Shown in pieces: positions 16,736 to 25,771 of a stretch of 64,000 nt of DNA. How positions within the stretch are numbered: the stretch's first letter is position 1; every line of letters starts with the position of its first letter. Source of the stretch: Janthinobacterium agaricidamnosum (GTDB lineage: Bacteria > Pseudomonadota > Gammaproteobacteria > Burkholderiales > Burkholderiaceae_D); the NCBI RefSeq assembly GCF_003667705.1, contig NZ_CP033019.1, forward strand, positions 1,364,001 to 1,428,000, written 5' to 3'. The notes beneath the pieces were generated by a model. It was given only the letters and a program-made list of their open reading frames with translations, was not told the origin of the DNA and made no database searches. The position numbers were made by a program, and so were the translations under genes.

Positions 16736-16909
16736 TGTAGTGAACGTCCGATAAAACGCCCATAGCTGCGTTGCAAGCCCTCGCCGTACATTCGTACTGT
16801 CTTCGGGCTCGCGCCTTGCTCTGAGCATTTTCTCGAACGTTCTGACACGCGGTTGGCTGCGGCGCGTTGAAAAGCGCGCCGTGCTGTCTCGCCGGAATTT
16901 GTAGTGAAC
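16736..16909. repeat. Intergenic palindromic element flanked by 10-bp direct repeats (ribH-nusB)
   Basis: TGTAGTGAAC occurs at 16736-16745 and again at 16900-16909, flanking about 154 bp. Inside, an arm at 16742-16759 (GAACGTCCGATAAAACGC) is inverted at 16825-16842 with only three mismatches, some of which are G-U compatible. The centre holds GTACATTCGTAC. GGCGCG...CGCGCC near 16861-16880 makes a further hairpin. The layout GCGTTGC...stem...GCGCCTTGC is shared with the element at 10239-10370. Confidence 0.7.
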
Positions 16910-16934
16910 ACGTACTTAAGAACAGGTAACAATC

Positions 16935-17405
16935 ATGACTGAGAAAAATTTGCTCGCCAACCCCAGCAAGAACCGCACGCCGCGTCACCGCGCGCGCGAG
17001 TTCGCGCTGCAGGGCTTGTACCAGTGGCTGCTGAACAATGAAGACGCGACCACCGTCGTGAACAATATTCGCGCGGCCCACGGCTTCGACAAGGCCGATG
17101 GCGATCATTTCACGGTGCTGCTGTACGGCGCCATCAAGGATTCGCTGGCGCTGCGCGACAGCATGGCACCCTTGATCGACCGCAATATCGCGGAACTGTC
17201 GCCCATCGAACACGGCATCCTGCTGATCGGCGCGTTCGAGCTGAAGAACAACATGGAAATTCCGTACCGCGTCGTCATCAACGAAGCGGTCGAGCTGGCC
17301 AAGTCGTTTGGCGGCATCGACGGCCACAAGTATGTGAACGGCGTGCTGGATAAATTGGCAGTGAAATTCCGCGAGGAAGAAGTCAACGCCAACAAGCGCA
17401 AGTAA
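16935..17405 (+). CDS. nusB: Transcription antitermination factor NusB
   Basis: A 156-residue all-helical RNA-binding protein. RHRAREFALQGLYQWLL is the usual N-terminal signature, IDRNIAELSPIEHGILLIGAFEL the central one, and PYRVVINEAVELAKSFGGIDGHKYVNGVLDKLA the C-terminal one. NusB binds boxA RNA with NusE (ribosomal protein S10) and supports rRNA antitermination. ribH-nusB linkage is very common. A strong bidirectional terminator follows. Confidence 0.96.
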   Translation: MTEKNLLANPSKNRTPRHRAREFALQGLYQWLLNNEDATTVVNNIRAAHGFDKADGDHFTVLLYGAIKDSLALRDSMAPLIDRNIAELSPIEHGILLIGAFELKNNMEIPYRVVINEAVELAKSFGGIDGHKYVNGVLDKLAVKFREEEVNANKRK

Positions 17406-17444
17406 TAGCGTAGGAGATCCTGCGGCTGCTGCCGCAGGGCAATA

Positions 17445-17479
17445 AAAAAGCCACCGGCACTTGCGTGCGGTGGCTTTTT
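17445..17479. terminator. Bidirectional terminator between nusB and the transglycosylase gene
   Basis: AAAAAGCCACCG (17445-17456) and CGGTGGCTTTTT (17468-17479) form a 12-bp stem ending in A- and T-runs on both sides, placed between two converging genes. Confidence 0.88.
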
Positions 17480-17525
17480 CATTGGATGCTGCTTTTCGGA
17501 TGCCGCTGTGAGGGCTTTTAAAGGG

Positions 17526-18446
17526 TCACAGGCCGGCGATCTCGTTATGCGGTGCAATCTTGATGGTAATGTTGCCGCTTTCCGCTGCAGGCGCCTTGGC
17601 TGGCGCTGGCGTGTTCGATGCCATCACCGGCGTCGTGGTCGGCACGCGCTGGCCGGCCGATACTTGTTTCAGGCGGCGGTATTCGGCCAGCACGCGCGAG
17701 CCGTAGCCCGAGTCGGTGGCGAAGTTGGCGGCGCCTACATAGGTTTTCAAGCCCGCTTCGACGGAACCGCCACGCGTGACGTAGTCTTTCAGGATCAGGG
17801 AGCCGACGCGGATGTTGGCGACGGGATTCAGCGCTGCCTGCACGCCGCCCATTTCCTGGAAGCGCTCATGGTGCACTTTCGACATGACTTGCATCAAGCC
17901 TTGCGCGCCGACGGGGCTTTCCGCAAACGGGTTCAAGCCCGATTCGATGGCCATCACGGCCAGGATCAGCAGCGGGTCCAGCTTGATTTCGCGGGCCGTC
18001 AGGTAGGCCGTCGAGACGAGCATATTGGTCGCGTCGTTGGCCACGCGATAGCGCTTGGAGAGCCAGTTGGTGACCCATTGCTGCTGCTTTTGCGTGCCCA
18101 GCAAGGCTTTTTCTTCCTTGGTCAAAGGTGCTTCGCTGGCGGCGGCCGTTTGTACGGATGCAGGCGCTTCCATCAGTGCCGACAGGGCCGGCGCTTCGAC
18201 GGCTTGCGCTTCTGTCATCGGCAGCGGGAACAGGCTGTGCGTCAGTTGCTTGCCCAGGTCCGGGCGGAACATCAGCAGGGCGATCAGTGCCAGGGCGGAA
18301 ATGCCGAAGACTGTCAGTGTGTGTTGCGCGGTGGTCAAAACACCACGTGCCGAAATGGCTTGTGCGCGGGCGCGCAAACGCGCCAACGCTGGCTGGCCAG
18401 CCACGGTTGAAGCAGGCAATGCTGCTTCAGTGCTACGATGAGTCAT
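17526..18446 (-). CDS. Membrane-anchored lytic transglycosylase (SLT family 1)
   Basis: A 306-residue protein. A cytoplasmic N-terminal stretch of about 40 residues leads into one membrane segment (TLTVFGISALALIALLMF, about residues 43-60). A linker and then an SLT domain (about residues 140-260) follow. AVMAIESGLNPFAESPVGAQG contains the catalytic Glu (IES) and the GAQGLMQVM motif, and AALNPVANIRVGSLILKDY follows. Such enzymes cleave peptidoglycan to 1,6-anhydromuropeptides. The C-terminal 40 residues are Pro/Ala-rich. It is transcribed towards nusB. The exact role (division, secretion, remodelling) cannot be assigned. Confidence 0.9.
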   Translation of the reverse strand: MTHRSTEAALPASTVAGQPALARLRARAQAISARGVLTTAQHTLTVFGISALALIALLMFRPDLGKQLTHSLFPLPMTEAQAVEAPALSALMEAPASVQTAAASEAPLTKEEKALLGTQKQQQWVTNWLSKRYRVANDATNMLVSTAYLTAREIKLDPLLILAVMAIESGLNPFAESPVGAQGLMQVMSKVHHERFQEMGGVQAALNPVANIRVGSLILKDYVTRGGSVEAGLKTYVGAANFATDSGYGSRVLAEYRRLKQVSAGQRVPTTTPVMASNTPAPAKAPAAESGNITIKIAPHNEIAGL

Positions 18447-18924
18447 AGAGTTCCCCGAAATGTCGCGTCAACAGGCAGTCCCTCCGCGGTGTCGCGGTGT
18501 TGTGGGTACTGCCAATGCCGTGCATCAGAAATATCATCGTTTCCGCCGCGTATGGATGCGTGCGAGAAACGCCGTCATTGCTTGCTTGAGCTGATCGGTC
18601 CCATGCTGGTATTGGATCAGTCGCAATACAACTTTTACCGGGGGTAAGGCAGACGCCTTTTGAAAACACTCCTTAAAATGTCATGTGGAGCCCCGACTCC
18701 GTGAATGAAAGAGAAACGCTAAAATCAAGCTCTGGGCCGGCGTGCTCTTTCAAGTTGGGCGAATTGTAGAAGCCGTTTTATATCAAGTCAATACTAACGA
18801 ATCGTTTCTTTATTACTTTTATGTCTTACTTTTTGACTTGCATTGTGCCAAAAGCCAATAAAATCAATTACTTGGCATAGATCCTTCAGCAACGGCGTCC
18901 GACGTCAAAAAAAATTAAAAACAC
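18447..18924. other. Intergenic region upstream of ubiD and of the transglycosylase gene
   Basis: A 478-bp gap with divergent promoters expected. I see no convincing gene. Small inverted repeats are present: GTATTG (18609-18614) with CAATAC (18624-18629), and TTACC...GGTAA near 18635-18647. The right half (18770-18924) is clearly AT-rich compared with the surroundings. Confidence 0.6.
18833..18862 (+). promoter_or_regulatory. Candidate ubiD promoter
   Basis: TTGACT (18833-18838) and AATAAA (18857-18862) are separated by 18 bp within AT-rich DNA about 65 bp before the ubiD start. The -35 element is good and the -10 element is weak. Confidence 0.4.
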
Positions 18925-20409
18925 ATGAAATATTCAGATTTACGAGATTTTATTTCTCAACTGCAACAAATGGGTGAACTTAAGCCCATTTCGACCCCCA
19001 TTTCACCGATTTTAGAGATGACGGAAGTGTGCGACCGCACCCTGCGCGCGGGCGGACCGGCCTTGCTGTTCAACAATCCGACGGGATATGACATGCCGGT
19101 GCTGGGCAATCTGTTCGGCACCACGCGCCGCGTGGCGCTGGGCATGGGCGCGGAAGACGTCAGCGAATTGCGCAAGATCGGCCATGTGCTGGCGCGCCTG
19201 AAGGAACCGGAGCCGCCGAAGGATTTCAAGGATCTGCTGGGCCTGGGTTCCTTGGTGAAATCCGTGTGGGACATGTCGCCGAAAGAGTTGCGCGGCGCCA
19301 AATGCCAGGAAATCGTCTGGGAGGGCAATGACGTGGACCTGGCGCGCCTGCCGATCCAGCATTGTTGGCCCGGCGACGTCGCTCCCCTGATCACCTGGGG
19401 CCTGGTGATCACCAAGGGTCCGAACAAGAAGCGGCAAAACCTCGGCATCTACCGCCAGCAAGTGCTGGGACGCAACAAGGTCATCATGCGCTGGCTGGCG
19501 CACCGGGGCGGGGCGCTGGACTTCCGCGAGCATGCGATCCAGAGCAAGGGCAAGCCGTATCCGATCGCCGTCGCCCTCGGTGCCGATCCCGCTACTATAT
19601 TAGGGGCCGTCACGCCGGTGCCGGACAGCCTGTCCGAATACCAGTTCGCCGGCTTGCTGCGCGGCAGCCGCACGGAGCTGGTGAAAGCCATCGGCAGCGA
19701 GCTGCGCGTGCCCGCCTCGGCCGAAATTGTGCTCGAAGGCCATATCTACCCGGACGAAAACCATCCGAGCGGCTACGAGCACGCGCTGGAAGGGCCATAT
19801 GGCGACCATACGGGCTACTATAATGAGCAGGACAGTTTCCCCGTGTTTACCATCGACCGCATCACCATGCGCCGCGACCCGATCTACCACTCCACGTATA
19901 CAGGCAAACCGCCCGACGAGCCGGCCGTGCTGGGCCTGGCCCTGAACGAAGTGTTCGTGCCCCTGCTGCAAAAGCAGTTCAGCGAAATCACGGATTTCTA
20001 TCTGCCGCCCGAAGGCTGCAGCTACCGCATGGCCGTGGTGCAGATCAAGAAACAGTACGCGGGCCACGCCAAGCGCGTGATGTTTGGTGTATGGAGCTTT
20101 TTGCGCCAGTTCATGTATACCAAGTTCATCGTCGTCGTCGACGAAGACGTGAATATCCGCGACTGGAAAGAAGTCATCTGGGCCATCACCACGCGGGTCG
20201 ACCCCATTCGCGACACCACCCTGGTCGACAATACGCCCATCGATTACCTGGATTTTGCCTCGCCCGTCAGTGGCCTGGGCAGCAAAATGGGTATCGATGC
20301 GACAAATAAATGGCCGGGCGAAACGACGCGCGAGTGGGGTACGACGATCGCCATGACGCCGGAAGTGAAGGCCAAGGTGGATGGGATATGGCAAGAGCTG
20401 GGTTTGTAG
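18925..20409 (+). CDS. ubiD: UbiD-family 3-octaprenyl-4-hydroxybenzoate decarboxylase
   Basis: A 494-residue protein of normal UbiD length. The N-terminal [20 protein letters not shown] is the standard start. [22 protein letters not shown] and [15 protein letters not shown] carry conserved prenyl-FMN and active-site residues, and [23 protein letters not shown] closes the protein. It decarboxylates the prenylated hydroxybenzoate intermediate of ubiquinone synthesis using prenylated FMN made by UbiX. It appears monocistronic. Confidence 0.96.
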   Translation: MKYSDLRDFISQLQQMGELKPISTPISPILEMTEVCDRTLRAGGPALLFNNPTGYDMPVLGNLFGTTRRVALGMGAEDVSELRKIGHVLARLKEPEPPKDFKDLLGLGSLVKSVWDMSPKELRGAKCQEIVWEGNDVDLARLPIQHCWPGDVAPLITWGLVITKGPNKKRQNLGIYRQQVLGRNKVIMRWLAHRGGALDFREHAIQSKGKPYPIAVALGADPATILGAVTPVPDSLSEYQFAGLLRGSRTELVKAIGSELRVPASAEIVLEGHIYPDENHPSGYEHALEGPYGDHTGYYNEQDSFPVFTIDRITMRRDPIYHSTYTGKPPDEPAVLGLALNEVFVPLLQKQFSEITDFYLPPEGCSYRMAVVQIKKQYAGHAKRVMFGVWSFLRQFMYTKFIVVVDEDVNIRDWKEVIWAITTRVDPIRDTTLVDNTPIDYLDFASPVSGLGSKMGIDATNKWPGETTREWGTTIAMTPEVKAKVDGIWQELGL

Positions 20410-20415
20410 GTACTG

Positions 20416-20580
20416 GGTAGGTCGGGGTAGATCGGGGTAGGTCGGGTTAGCGCTGGCGCGTAACCCGACGTTGCGGCTCGGCAGTGTCGGCCGCGTACGC
20501 AGGACTGTCGGCCGCGTACTTAGCAGTGTCGGCTTACGGCCTGCGGCCTAAGCCGACCTACGCCGACCTGCGCCGACGCA
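20416..20580. repeat. GTAGGTCGG double-hairpin intergenic repeat, copy A
   Basis: A run of GGTAGGTCGGG-like units leads to hairpin 1 (GTCGGGTTAGCG...CGTAACCCGAC, about 20441-20469) and hairpin 2 (GTCGGCTTACGGCC...GGCCTAAGCCGAC, 20528-20557, followed by CTAC). Between them the unit GTGTCGGCCGCGTACG is repeated with slight change. It lies between ubiD and the SRP RNA gene. Copies B and C are at 25585-25753 and 32069-32170. Confidence 0.8.
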
Positions 20581-20636
20581 CACAGCATTGAGACGGCAAT
20601 TTCCCAATCTGGCGCAGACCGGTTATAATTGTCCCC

Positions 20637-20735
20637 GGCGGGCCCCTGCGCATCGTGGCATGGCTAACCTGGTCAGGTCGGGAACGAAGCAGCCACGGCT
20701 ATTAACCATGAGTGCCGCAGATCAGGCTCGCCTCC
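20637..20735 (+). ncRNA. ffs: 4.5S signal recognition particle RNA
   Basis: The universally conserved small SRP RNA core ACCTGGTCAGGTCGGGAACG and AAGCAGCCACGGC is present at about 20667-20700. The ends GGCGGGCC (20637-20644) and GGCTCGCC (20725-20732) pair, as do the internal segments GTGGCA and TGCCGC, giving the long rod of about 96-100 nt. TATAAT at 20624-20629 supplies a -10 element about 8 bases upstream. With Ffh it targets nascent membrane proteins. ffs next to dnaX is a usual arrangement. The exact 3' end is approximate. Confidence 0.93.
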
Positions 20736-20765
20736 TTCGGGAATGTTTTATCAGGATCAACAATC

Positions 20766-20788
20766 AAGCTGCCATGGGCAGCTTTTTT
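20766..20788 (+). terminator. Terminator downstream of ffs
   Basis: AAGCTGCC (20766-20773) and GGCAGCTT (20777-20784) form a tight stem with a T6 run at 20783-20788. Confidence 0.8.
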
Positions 20789-20973
20789 GCTTTTGCGGCG
20801 CCATTTTCCTGCGACGCCGCAGCATTGCCGGGCTTGCCGTGTTTTCCATATTTCCAGCTGGCCATGTTATACAATTGCTGCTTTGCCGCGTTTGCCAGGT
20901 TTGCCTGGCCCGGCCATGAGGCTTGCGCCCGCCGCGCAGGATCACCCGCAAAATCGCATGGTAAAATCTCAGC

Positions 20974-23280
20974 ATGTCCTATCAAGTCCTCGCCCGTAAA
21001 TACCGCCCCAAGAATTTCGAGACGCTCGTCGGCCAGGAGCACGTCGTGCGCGCGCTCACGCATGCCTTGCACAGCGGCCGCTTGCATCACGCCTACCTGT
21101 TCACGGGCACGCGCGGCGTCGGCAAGACGACCCTGTCGCGCATCCTGGCCAAATCGCTCAATTGCATCGGCCCCGACGGCACGGGCGGCATCACGGCCCA
21201 GCCTTGCGGCGTCTGCGAAGCGTGCACGGCGATCGATGCGGGACGCTTTGTCGACTATATAGAGATGGATGCGGCGTCGAACCGCGGCGTCGATGAAATG
21301 GCGCAACTGCTGGAGCAGGCGGTCTACGCGCCCAGCAATGCGCGCTTCAAGGTCTATATGATCGATGAGGTGCACATGCTGACCAATCACGCCTTCAATT
21401 CCATGCTGAAGACGCTGGAAGAGCCGCCCGAGCACGTCAAGTTCATCCTGGCCACGACGGACCCGCAAAAGATTCCCGTGACCGTGCTGTCGCGCTGCCT
21501 GCAGTTCAACCTCAAGCAGATGCCGCCCGGCCACATCATCAGCCACCTGGACAATATCCTGGGGCAGGAGGGCATCGCCTTCGAACAGCCGGCCTTGCGC
21601 CTGCTGGCCCAGGGCGCCCACGGCTCCATGCGCGATGCGCTGTCCTTGACGGACCAGGCCATCGCGTATGCGGCCGGCGAAGTCACGCTCGATGCCGTGC
21701 AAGGCATGCTGGGCGCGCTCGACCAATCGTACCTGGTGCGCCTGCTCGACGCGCTGGCGCAGCAGGATGGCGCCGACTTGCTGGCCGTGGCCGACGAGAT
21801 GTCCTCGCGCAGCCTGTCGTATAACGGCGCCCTGCAAGACCTGGGCACCTTGCTGCACCGCATTGCGCTGGCGCAAACCGTGCCCGCCGCCTTGCCGCAG
21901 GATTTGCCCGAATACGCGGACATCGTGCGTCTGGCTGCCGCGTTCGACGCGGAAGAAGTGCAGCTGTTTTACCAGATCGCCGTGCATGGCCGCAATGAAC
22001 TGGGGCTGGCGCCCGACGAATACGCGGGCTTTACCATGACCTTGCTGCGCATGCTGGCCTTTCGGCCCGGCATAGGCGGCGCCGAAGGCGTGCCGGCTGC
22101 CGCACCTGCGTCGGCTCCTGGCAATCGTCCCGCCGCCGTGGCCGCCGCGCGCGCCGCCGCTGGCGCATCCGCACCGGCCGCCCGCGCCGCCACGAACAGC
22201 GTGGCCAGCCATGCCGCCGTGACACCGCCCGCCGTTGTCGCAGCTGCTGCCGCCAGCATGGCCCGCAGCGAAGCGCCGCCGCCACGCGCACCGGCACCCG
22301 CACCCGCACCTTCAGCAGCCCCGGCACCCGCACCAGCGGCGCCGCCGCCCGCCGCCCCTGTTCCCGCAGCCGCGGCTGCCCCGGCAGCATCGGGCGCCCC
22401 GATCAGTTCCGCCCGCGCCGCCATCAATGCGGCGCTGGAAGCGGCCCGCGCCGCCTCGAAAGGCCGTCCGGGCAGCGCACCGTCGGCGCCATCGTCGGCG
22501 CCCAAGCCGGCCGCTCCGGCACCGGCCGCCGTAGTCGCTACGCCAGCCCCGGCAGCACCCGTCCAGGCGGCACCGCCGCCGGCCGCCGCGCAAGCGCCGG
22601 CGCCGTGGGACGATGCGCCGCCAGTGGCCGTGATGGAAGCGCCCGCGCCGGTGCCGCCTGCGCGTCCCGCCGCCCCGCCGCCACAGCAGCAAGCCGATGA
22701 CGACTTGCCGCCGTGGGTCACCGAATTTTCCGACGACAGCGCCTCTGCCGCCGTGTCCGCGCCCGCCGCGCAAAGCAGCGAGCAGCCGGCCGTCATCATG
22801 CCGCAGCGTGCCGCCAAGCAAGCCGCGCCCAGCGGGCCGTATGTGATCACGCCCGTTCCCGGCCTGGACTGGGACGGCAACTGGCCGGCCGTGGCCGCCG
22901 TGCTGCCCTTGCGCGGCGTGGCCCAGCAGCTGGCCGTGCAGGCCGAGCTGATCGAATGCCTGCACGATGGCCACAGCACTACGTTCCGCCTGCGCGTGCC
23001 GATCGATACGTGGCGCAGCCCGGCCAACGTGGAAAAACTGGCGGCCGCGCTGACCGAACGCTTCGGCCGCAAGGTCAATGTCGACACGGAACTGGGCGCC
23101 GTCTGGTACACGGCCAGCGCGGAGGCGCAGGCCCACCGCGAGGCGTGCCAGCTTGCCGCGGAAGCAACCATCGCCAGCGATCCCTTCGTGCTCGACATGA
23201 AGCGTGCATTCGACGCTTTTGTCGTGCCGGGAACGATTACCCCTGCACCGGCCGGCTCCGCCGCGCCGACCCTGCATTGA
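20974..23280 (+). CDS. dnaX: DNA polymerase III subunit tau (DnaX)
   Basis: A 768-residue clamp-loader ATPase starting MSYQVLARKYRPKNFETLVGQ. It has a Walker A motif (GTRGVGKTT, about residue 45), four Cys including CGVCEAC for the zinc module, a DEVHM Walker B motif, and the SRC box (LSRCLQF). Residues about 370-600 are a long Ala/Pro-rich linker of low complexity, and a tau-type C-terminal domain follows (about 630-750) that should bind polymerase alpha and DnaB. I see no AAAAAAG slip site near the linker, so a shorter gamma form made by frameshifting is not supported. ybaB and recR follow, the classical order. Confidence 0.96.
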   Translation: MSYQVLARKYRPKNFETLVGQEHVVRALTHALHSGRLHHAYLFTGTRGVGKTTLSRILAKSLNCIGPDGTGGITAQPCGVCEACTAIDAGRFVDYIEMDAASNRGVDEMAQLLEQAVYAPSNARFKVYMIDEVHMLTNHAFNSMLKTLEEPPEHVKFILATTDPQKIPVTVLSRCLQFNLKQMPPGHIISHLDNILGQEGIAFEQPALRLLAQGAHGSMRDALSLTDQAIAYAAGEVTLDAVQGMLGALDQSYLVRLLDALAQQDGADLLAVADEMSSRSLSYNGALQDLGTLLHRIALAQTVPAALPQDLPEYADIVRLAAAFDAEEVQLFYQIAVHGRNELGLAPDEYAGFTMTLLRMLAFRPGIGGAEGVPAAAPASAPGNRPAAVAAARAAAGASAPAARAATNSVASHAAVTPPAVVAAAAASMARSEAPPPRAPAPAPAPSAAPAPAPAAPPPAAPVPAAAAAPAASGAPISSARAAINAALEAARAASKGRPGSAPSAPSSAPKPAAPAPAAVVATPAPAAPVQAAPPPAAAQAPAPWDDAPPVAVMEAPAPVPPARPAAPPPQQQADDDLPPWVTEFSDDSASAAVSAPAAQSSEQPAVIMPQRAAKQAAPSGPYVITPVPGLDWDGNWPAVAAVLPLRGVAQQLAVQAELIECLHDGHSTTFRLRVPIDTWRSPANVEKLAAALTERFGRKVNVDTELGAVWYTASAEAQAHREACQLAAEATIASDPFVLDMKRAFDAFVVPGTITPAPAGSAAPTLH

Positions 23281-23320
23281 TGATTAACACACTCACAAAC
23301 TGAATTAACGGAGCATTCTT

Positions 23321-23647
23321 ATGATGAAAAATCAACTGGCTGGCCTGATGAAGCAGGCGCAAGCAATGCAAGACAACATGAAAAAGGCCCAGGAACAACT
23401 GGCGCTGGTGGAAGTGGAAGGCCAGTCCGGCGCCGGCCTCGTGAAAATCGTCATGACGTGCAAGAACGACGTCAAGCGCGTCTCCATCGACCCGTCCTTG
23501 CTGGCCGACGACAAGGACATGCTGGAAGACCTGGTGGCTGCCGCCTTCAACGACGCCGTGCGCAAGGCGGAAGCGACGTCCGCGGAAAAAATGGCAGGCT
23601 TGACCGGCGGCATGAACTTGCCAGCCGGCTTCAAAATGCCATTCTGA
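23321..23647 (+). CDS. ybaB: YbaB/EbfC nucleoid-associated protein
   Basis: A 108-residue protein starting [43 protein letters not shown] and the C-terminal Met/Gly-rich tail [16 protein letters not shown] are signatures of the family. It forms a DNA-binding dimer. It lies between dnaX and recR as in most Proteobacteria, and a GGAG ribosome site precedes it. Confidence 0.96.
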   Translation: MMKNQLAGLMKQAQAMQDNMKKAQEQLALVEVEGQSGAGLVKIVMTCKNDVKRVSIDPSLLADDKDMLEDLVAAAFNDAVRKAEATSAEKMAGLTGGMNLPAGFKMPF

Positions 23648-23694
23648 TGCACAGCCGCATGCGCCCGATCGATGGCACGGGGCAGGGTTGATCC

Positions 23695-24285
23695 ATGTCC
23701 AAGTCGCTTGAATTTTTGACCGAGGCGCTGCGGCGCCTGCCCGGCGTCGGCCCCAAGTCGGCGCAGCGGATGGCGTTTCATTTGTTGCAGCACGACAGGG
23801 AAGGCGCGGCCATGCTGTCGCGCGCCTTGTTCCAGGCCGTCGATGCCGTGCATCACTGCGGCCTGTGCAACACCTTTACCGAACATGAAGTGTGCGAGAC
23901 CTGTCTCGACGACGAGCGCGACAAGCGCTTGCTGTGCGTGGTGGAAACGCCCGCCGACCAGCTGATGATCGAGCAGACGCTCACCTACAAGGGCCTGTAT
24001 TTCGTCCTCATGGGACGGCTCTCTCCGCTGGACGGTATCGGCCCGAAAGATATCCACCTCGAAAAATTGCTGAACCGCGCCAACGATGGCGTGGTGAGTG
24101 AAGTGGTGCTGGCCACCAATTTCACGAATGAAGGCGAAGCGACGGCCCATTACATCAGCGAAATGCTGAAGGCGCGGGGCTTGCGCGTGAGCCGCCTGGC
24201 CCGCGGCGTGCCCGTGGGTGGCGAACTGGAATACGTCGACGCGGGCACGATTGCCCGCGCGATGCTCGACCGCAGGGCAACCTGA
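23695..24285 (+). CDS. recR: Recombination mediator RecR
   Basis: A 196-residue protein. The N-terminal helix-hairpin-helix ([19 protein letters not shown]) is followed by a four-Cys zinc finger ([16 protein letters not shown], about residues 57-72) and a Toprim domain ([17 protein letters not shown]). It acts with RecO/RecF to load RecA at gaps. Position after dnaX-ybaB supports the assignment. Confidence 0.97.
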   Translation: MSKSLEFLTEALRRLPGVGPKSAQRMAFHLLQHDREGAAMLSRALFQAVDAVHHCGLCNTFTEHEVCETCLDDERDKRLLCVVETPADQLMIEQTLTYKGLYFVLMGRLSPLDGIGPKDIHLEKLLNRANDGVVSEVVLATNFTNEGEATAHYISEMLKARGLRVSRLARGVPVGGELEYVDAGTIARAMLDRRAT

Positions 24286-24292
24286 GCACAAC

Positions 24293-25513
24293 ATGACAGA
24301 ATCCTCCGCGACCACTGGTCCATTGCAAGGCATTAAAGTGCTGGAACTGGGCACCCTGATCGCGGGGCCGTTCTGCGCCCGCATGCTGGCCGAATTCGGC
24401 GCCGACGTGATCAAGATCGAGTCGCCCGATGGCGGCGACCCCATCCGTACCTGGAGAGTGCTGAAAGACGGCACCTCGCTGTGGTGGTCGGTGCAGGCGC
24501 GCAACAAGAAAAGTTTAACGCTGAACCTGAAGTCGCCCGAGGGCCGGGCGATTGCCCGCCAGCTGGCCCTGGAAGCGGACATCATCATCGAGAACTACCG
24601 TCCCGGCGTGCTGGAAAAGTGGGACTTGGGATACGAACAACTGAAGAAAGACAAGCCTTCGCTCATCATGGTGCGCCTGTCCGGCTTTGGCCAGACGGGA
24701 CCGATGAAGGATTTGCCCGGTTTCGGCGCCATCGGCGAATCGATGGGCGGCTTGCGCTATGTGTCCGGCTTTGCCGACCGTCCGCCCGTACGGGTCGGCG
24801 TGTCGATCGGCGACTCGGTGGCGGCCCTGCACGGCGTGATCGGCGCCATGATGGCCTTGCGCCACCGCGACGTGACGGGCGGACGAAACGGCGGGGAAGG
24901 GCAGATGGTCGACGTGGCCCTGTACGAATCCGTGTTCAACCTGATGGAGTCGCTGGTGCCCGAATACGACCAGGCGGGCGTGGTGCGCGAGCGCACGGGC
25001 GGCTCGCTGCCCGGCATCGTGCCCTCGAATACCTACACGACGGGCGACGGCGAAAACATCGTGATTGCGGGTAATGGCGACGCCATCTTCAAGCGCCTGA
25101 TGCTGGCCATGGGCCGCATCGACATGGCGGGCGACCCGCAGCTGGCGCGCAACGACGGCCGGGTGGCGCGCACGCAGGAAATCGACGACGCCATCGGCGC
25201 CTGGTGCGCCACGCACACGATAGCCAGCGCGCTGGCCGTGCTGAAGGCCGCCGACGTACCGGCCGGGAAGATTTACTCGGTGCGCGACATGATGAGCGAT
25301 CCGCAATTTCTCGCCCGCGACATGTTCGAACAGCACCATTTCGCCGACGGTACCCCTGTGAAACTGCCCGCCATCAGCCCGAAACTGTCCGCCACGCCGG
25401 GCAAGACGCAATGGCTGGGACCGGCCCTGGGCCAGCACAACGACGAGGTGCTGGCGTCGCTCGGCTATGACGCCGCCGCCATCGCGCAACTGAAGGCCGA
25501 TGGGGTGGTGTGA
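24293..25513 (+). CDS. CaiB/BaiF family CoA transferase
   Basis: A 406-residue class III CoA-transferase. The ATG at 24293 gives MTESSATTGPLQGIKVLELG; the frame is open further into recR but that would be an unusual start. LEFGADVIKIE-like (AEFGADVIKIESPDGGDPIR), NLKSPEGR, ENYRPGVLEKWGLGY-like (ENYRPGVLEKWDLGY) and FGQTGP match the family order, followed by the helix GQMVDVALYESVFNLMESL. It transfers CoA between organic acids, and the substrate cannot be read from sequence. It begins 7 bp after recR, so it may be cotranscribed with it. Confidence 0.92.
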   Translation: MTESSATTGPLQGIKVLELGTLIAGPFCARMLAEFGADVIKIESPDGGDPIRTWRVLKDGTSLWWSVQARNKKSLTLNLKSPEGRAIARQLALEADIIIENYRPGVLEKWDLGYEQLKKDKPSLIMVRLSGFGQTGPMKDLPGFGAIGESMGGLRYVSGFADRPPVRVGVSIGDSVAALHGVIGAMMALRHRDVTGGRNGGEGQMVDVALYESVFNLMESLVPEYDQAGVVRERTGGSLPGIVPSNTYTTGDGENIVIAGNGDAIFKRLMLAMGRIDMAGDPQLARNDGRVARTQEIDDAIGAWCATHTIASALAVLKAADVPAGKIYSVRDMMSDPQFLARDMFEQHHFADGTPVKLPAISPKLSATPGKTQWLGPALGQHNDEVLASLGYDAAAIAQLKADGVV

Positions 25514-25541
25514 TTCATTCTTAGCCGACAGAATTAAAGCT

Positions 25542-25568
25542 GGGGGCAGACCCGGCGGGTCTGACCCC
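25542..25568. repeat. GGGTCTGACCC hairpin
   Basis: GGGGGCAGACCC (25542-25553) and GGGTCTGACCCC (25557-25568) pair with a single mismatch around GGC. A related GGGGTCAGACCC sequence occurs at 32222-32233, again beside a GTAGGTCGG-type repeat. Confidence 0.65.
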
Positions 25569-25584
25569 TGAATTTCGAAGTGGG

Positions 25585-25753
25585 GTAGGTCGGGTAGGTC
25601 GGATTAGCGGCGTAGCCGCGTAATCCGACAACCACCACGTCACGTTATCGACACCACCGCGCCACGTTACCAACACCACCACGTTATACCGACACCACCA
25701 GCCAAGCCAACAATGTTGTCGGCTTACGCGCTTCGCGCTAAGCCGACCTACGC
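25585..25753. repeat. GTAGGTCGG double-hairpin intergenic repeat, copy B
   Basis: Hairpin 1 TCGGATTAGCGGC...GCCGCGTAATCCGA spans about 25599-25628. Hairpin 2 GTCGGCTTACGCGC...GCGCTAAGCCGAC spans about 25718-25747, followed by CTACGC. The spacer contains roughly three imperfect 20-25 bp units of the type ACACCACCACGTTAY. The repeat sits between the CoA-transferase gene and a lipoprotein gene. Confidence 0.82.
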
Positions 25754-25771
25754 AACTCACTGATACCTGTC

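Noticed and set aside
18433..18669. A 78-codon minus-strand frame between the transglycosylase and ubiD
   Set aside because: No ribosome site, no family pattern, and it overlaps the transglycosylase start; I treat it as leader DNA.
20737..20973. A gene between the SRP RNA and dnaX
   Set aside because: The open frames there run into dnaX in the wrong frame or lack a ribosome site; only the ffs terminator is supported.
22000..22800. Programmed frameshift in dnaX making gamma
   Set aside because: No A-AAA-AAG slippery heptamer near the end of the ATPase part; the linker is G/C-rich.
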